From NCBI GenBank assembly GCA_002313795.1, contig DCCL01000107.1:1-8575 (forward strand): a DNA stretch of 8,575 bases. The letters are read 5' to 3'. Every line of letters begins with the position of its first letter. The first letter of the stretch is position 1. This document shows positions 5,830 to 8,575 of this stretch, in pieces. The notes under the pieces are model-generated. The model did not search any database. It worked only from the letters and a program-made list of their open reading frames with translations, and was not told the DNA's origin. A program made the position numbers and the translations under genes. This stretch comes from Faecalibacterium prausnitzii (GTDB lineage Bacteria > Bacillota > Clostridia > Oscillospirales > Ruminococcaceae).

Positions 5830-6885
5830 ATGGAAGGGTTGAAAAGGCTGCTGCTTTATGCGCAGATGTCGCGGGAGGAGTACCAGGCCTGTCTGCCGGA
5901 GATACAGCGTTCCAACCGGCACAAGGTGACAGCCTATCTCTGGATCGCCTGTACCTTTCTGGCTATTTTGAGCATCCTGTCCTGCACGCTGGGGTTCCTG
6001 CGGCACAACATGACTGCCTATTTTGCGGCACTCGGCGTCTGCACCGTGCTTCAGATGGTCAATCTCTCGTTTCCGCAGAGGAATGGCCTGCTGCTCACCT
6101 GGCTGATGTACGCCTTTGCAGCGCTGCTCTATGTGCTGGGCATTTATCTGGGCATCAGCCTGACGCCCAACTCACCCTCGGTGAGCTTCGTGGCCTTCCT
6201 GCTGGCGGTGCCCCTGCTGTTCGTCATGCGGCCTGTCCAGCACATCCTGAATGTCGCCTTTTTTGATGCGGTCTTCATTGTCGTCTGTCGATTTTTTAAG
6301 AGTGGAGAGGCCTTTGCGGTAGATATCCTGAACGGTGTCGTGTTCGGTGCCGTGTCCTGCATTATCTCCACCTTCATCATGATCTCCATGCACGATAATT
6401 TTTCCATCCGCCACAAGCTGATGGGCATCGCGGAGACTGACCTGAACACCGGCCTGAAAAACCGCAATGCCTACGAGAGCCAGATGCACAGCTACCCCAT
6501 GCGCTGTACCAATACCCTGAGCTGCGTCTATATGGATGTGAATGGTCTCCACCAGCTGAACAACACCCGGGGCCATGCGGCCGGTGATGAGATGCTGCAA
6601 AAGGTGGCGGCACATGTGCAGGATATCTTCGGGGAAGAGTACAGCTACCGCGTGGGCGGCGATGAGTTCGTGGCCTTTGCCATGGACAAGAGTGCCGAAG
6701 AGATGCGCGGCCTCATCCGGACGCTGGTGCGCGCGGTGGATGAGGACGGCTACTCCGTGGCTGTGGGCACTGCCACCAGCAGCGCGGGCGGCATCGATAT
6801 GAGCGTGCTGGTCAAATCCGCAGAGCAGCGGATGTATATGGCCAAGGAAGAATATTACCGGGTCAACGGCATCACCAGAGGATGA
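5830..6885 (+). CDS. Membrane-bound GGDEF domain protein (probable diguanylate cyclase)
   Basis: This probably makes the second messenger c-di-GMP from two GTP at the inner membrane face. The 351 residues start with a soluble stretch (1-32), then about six hydrophobic helices (roughly 33-56, 61-80, 88-110, 117-133, 139-154, 163-187) of no recognised sensor family. The GGDEF domain (about 200-345) has AETDLNTGLKNRNAY (201-215), D236 in DVNGLHQLNN, N244, GHAAGD (D253) and an intact RVGGDEF (GGDEF 276-280). The usual inhibitory-site RxxD five residues before GGDEF is FGEE (267-270), so feedback by c-di-GMP at that site is unlikely. Start: ATG 5830 has AGAGGA (5819-5824) 5 nt upstream; in-frame ATG 5803 has a weaker site. 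Single gene between its own promoter and terminator. A sensing role for the membrane part is inferred. Confidence 0.87.
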   Translation: MEGLKRLLLYAQMSREEYQACLPEIQRSNRHKVTAYLWIACTFLAILSILSCTLGFLRHNMTAYFAALGVCTVLQMVNLSFPQRNGLLLTWLMYAFAALLYVLGIYLGISLTPNSPSVSFVAFLLAVPLLFVMRPVQHILNVAFFDAVFIVVCRFFKSGEAFAVDILNGVVFGAVSCIISTFIMISMHDNFSIRHKLMGIAETDLNTGLKNRNAYESQMHSYPMRCTNTLSCVYMDVNGLHQLNNTRGHAAGDEMLQKVAAHVQDIFGEEYSYRVGGDEFVAFAMDKSAEEMRGLIRTLVRAVDEDGYSVAVGTATSSAGGIDMSVLVKSAEQRMYMAKEEYYRVNGITRG

Positions 6886-6896
6886 TACGAGACAGA

Positions 6897-6939
6897 CGGC
6901 GCAGCGTCGGGAGACTTTCCGGCGGTGCGCCGCTTTTTT
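6897..6939 (+). terminator. Rho-independent terminator after the GGDEF gene
   Basis: CGGCGCAGCGTCGG (6897-6910) pairs with CCGGCGGTGCGCCG (6919-6932) over 14 positions with one G-G mismatch and one T-G pair, around an 8-nt loop. Six Ts (6934-6939) follow. Confidence 0.88.
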
Positions 6940-6955
6940 GTGGAGTGTATTTCTT

Positions 6956-6983
6956 TTTTTGTCGGTTCGTGGTAAAATATACT
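6956..6983 (+). promoter_or_regulatory. Probable promoter of mnmE
   Basis: TATACT (6978-6983), overlapped by TAAAAT (6973-6978), gives a good -10. The -35 is poor: TTTTTG (6956-6961) at 16 bp is the best candidate. Placement between the upstream terminator and mnmE supports it. The leader would be only about 25 nt. Confidence 0.5.
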
Positions 6984-7013
6984 GTATTCATCTGCGCATG
7001 AGGAGGGGAGAAG

Positions 7014-8381
7014 ATGCAGCATTCGACAATCGCGGCCATTGCCACGGCACCGGGTGCGGGCGGTATCGCCGTTGTGCGGCTGTCCGGCCCGGAAAGCTAT
7101 GATGTGGCAGAAAAAGTATTTCGTCCGGTCAATCCGGCCAAAAAAGTGAAGGATGCAAAAGGCTATACCGCCCTGTTCGGTTCTTTTGTGGAGGGCGGAG
7201 ATGCCTTTGATGAGGGTGTGGCCCTGTTTTTCCGTGCTCCTCACAGCTACACCGGCGAGGATGTGGTAGAGCTCTCCTGCCATGGCGGAAGCGCGGTAGC
7301 CCGGCGGCTGGTGGAAGCCTGCATCGCGGCAGGCGCAGCCCCGGCAGCACCCGGCGAGTACACCCGGCGGGCGTTCCTCAACGGCAAACTCAGCCTGACC
7401 CAGGCAGAAGCCGTTATGGATCTCATCTCTGCCGATGGCCGACAGGGCGCGGCGCTGGCAAATGCATCCCTCAACGGTGCTCTGGCCCGGAAGATCGGCG
7501 CAGAAAAAGACGCCCTCACCGCATTACAGGCCCATCTGGCGGCCTGGGTGGATTTCCCGGAGGAGGATGTCCCGGAACTGAGTGAACAGCACCTCTGCGA
7601 CGTCCTGAACGGGGTAGAGCAGGAACTGGACGGCCTCATCCGGAATTACGATGCCGGTGCCGTCCTGCGGGAAGGCGTGGACTGTGCCATCGTGGGCCGG
7701 CCCAACGTAGGCAAATCCACCCTGCTCAATCTGCTGGCCGGGTTTGACCGGGCTATCGTCACTCCGGTGGCCGGCACGACCCGTGACGTGGTAGAGCAGG
7801 CCGTGCAGCTGGGAGATATCCGATTGAACCTCTTTGACACCGCCGGTCTGCGGGAGACAGAGGACGCCATTGAGGCGGAAGGCATCCGCCGCAGCTGGAA
7901 GAAGCTGGACGAGGCTGGGCTGATTCTGGCGGTATTTGACGGTTCTGAGCCTATCACGCGGGAAGATCTCGAGCTGGCAAAGCGCTGCGCAGGCCGTCCG
8001 GCCATTGCGCTGGTCAACAAAGAGGACAAGCCCAGCCAATTTGATGCAGAGGTCATCGCGCCTTACTTTGCCATGGTGCTGCCGGTCTGCTGTCAGGAAG
8101 AGGGAGCACGAAAGGTCATTGCAGCCGCCGTGGCCCGTCTGCTGGGTACGAACCAGATAGACCCCCACGCCGCAAGCCTTTCGGGTCAGCGGCAGCTTGC
8201 TGCGGCCACCCGGGCCCGGGATGCAGTGGCCGGGGCGCTGGATGCTGCCCGGGGGCTGGGGCTGGATGCGGTCTCGGTCTGTGTGGACGACGCACTGGAA
8301 GCCCTTTGTGAGCTGACGGGGGAGAATGCCTCGGAGAATGTCATCAATGAGGTGTTTGAGAGGTTCTGCGTGGGGAAGTAA
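7014..8381 (+). CDS. mnmE: tRNA modification GTPase MnmE
   Basis: With MnmG, this potassium-dependent GTPase adds the (carboxymethyl)aminomethyl group to the wobble uridine U34 of several tRNAs, using a folate-derived one-carbon unit. At 455 residues it is full length. The N-terminal folate-binding domain (about 1-118) has TIAAIATAPGAGGIAVVRLSG and HSYTGEDVVELSCHGG. The helical domain starts with PGEYTRRAFLNGKLSLTQAE (113-132). The inserted G domain has the P-loop GRPNVGKS (228-235, N231 as potassium ligand), TPVAGTTRD (250-258), DTAGLRE (275-281) and NKED (335-338). The C-terminus FCVGK holds the conserved cysteine C452. ATG 7014 has AGGAGG (7001-7006) at 7-nt spacing. mnmG normally follows; it is not in the window. 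Confidence 0.96.
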   Translation: MQHSTIAAIATAPGAGGIAVVRLSGPESYDVAEKVFRPVNPAKKVKDAKGYTALFGSFVEGGDAFDEGVALFFRAPHSYTGEDVVELSCHGGSAVARRLVEACIAAGAAPAAPGEYTRRAFLNGKLSLTQAEAVMDLISADGRQGAALANASLNGALARKIGAEKDALTALQAHLAAWVDFPEEDVPELSEQHLCDVLNGVEQELDGLIRNYDAGAVLREGVDCAIVGRPNVGKSTLLNLLAGFDRAIVTPVAGTTRDVVEQAVQLGDIRLNLFDTAGLRETEDAIEAEGIRRSWKKLDEAGLILAVFDGSEPITREDLELAKRCAGRPAIALVNKEDKPSQFDAEVIAPYFAMVLPVCCQEEGARKVIAAAVARLLGTNQIDPHAASLSGQRQLAAATRARDAVAGALDAARGLGLDAVSVCVDDALEALCELTGENASENVINEVFERFCVGK

Positions 8382-8575
8382 GGGTACTGCTGACGCAGGA
8401 CTTTTGTGTCGGTAAGATAAACGGCATCACCCGCCTGTGGCAGGGGCAGATTTTCTGCTTGCAACAAGGTTTTTGTAAGGGGCACAGCATCTTTCGCTTG
8501 TAGCGATGGTCAGGGTATTGCTTTCGCGAGGTTGATGATCGCTCCGCGGGCCAGAGGACGAGAGGGGTGTTTCGA
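8382..8575 (+). other. Non-coding stretch with serial short hairpins after mnmE (continues past window)
   Basis: No convincing gene is seen and there is no hairpin with a T run, so mnmE transcription may continue. Four hairpins occur close together: CCTG/CAGG (8434-8437/8441-8444), GCAGA/TCTGC (8446-8450/8454-8458), CTTGCAA/TTGTAAG with one G-U (8458-8464/8473-8479), and TCGCT/AGCGA (8494-8498/8502-8506). The second and third share base 8458 and could not both form fully. An ATG at about 8534 stays open to the window end, but its first residues do not resemble MnmG. It could be an untranslated spacer, a small RNA or an interspersed repeat. Confidence 0.35.

Noticed and set aside
8186..8485. 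99-codon minus-strand frame over the mnmE end and beyond
   Set aside because: Most of it is antisense to the conserved mnmE C-terminus and it has no recognisable product.
1..8575. CRISPR array, tRNA/rRNA gene, insertion sequence or phage genes
   Set aside because: No regular direct repeats, tRNA cloverleaf, rRNA stretch, transposase motif or phage-like gene was seen on reading the window.

Overview
The window looks like part of a chromosome from a GC-rich Gram-positive gut anaerobe of the Clostridia. The closest fit is the Faecalibacterium/Subdoligranulum group of the Oscillospiraceae. This is inferred from the gene order, the high-GC codon use with strong GGAGG-type ribosome binding sites, and the protein character; no database search was possible. 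All real genes lie on the + strand.

Left part (1-3403): the conserved replication-origin-side cluster rpmH (3' end only), rnpA, yidD, yidC and jag/khpB. rpmH ends in its own terminator, and a promoter at 239-267 probably drives rnpA-yidD-yidC-jag up to a very strong terminator at 3354-3403. These genes link tRNA processing (RNase P protein), membrane protein insertion (YidC with accessory YidD) and a KH/R3H RNA-binding protein. Jag here carries a long Ala/Pro/Glu linker and an unusual Arg/Gly-rich tail.

Middle part (3404-6939): in many Firmicutes mnmE follows jag directly. Here two single-gene units sit between them. The first is a Tat-exported two-domain metallophosphoesterase/5'-nucleotidase behind an AT-rich upstream region and a leader of about 150 nt. 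The second is a six-helix membrane protein with a GGDEF (diguanylate cyclase) domain, also with a structured leader. Each has its own promoter and Rho-independent terminator, so they look like self-contained insertions into the conserved cluster.

Right part (6956-8575): mnmE, the GTPase for tRNA wobble-uridine modification, has its own promoter. It is followed by at least 194 bases without a convincing gene but with several short hairpins, running off the window end. mnmG would be the expected next gene.

Most of the window is ordinary housekeeping sequence. The points most worth a second look are the two-gene insertion, the RG-rich tail of Jag, the Tat signal on the nucleotidase, the hairpin over the yidC ribosome binding site, the possible operators and leaders of the two inserted genes, and the hairpin-rich 3' tail.
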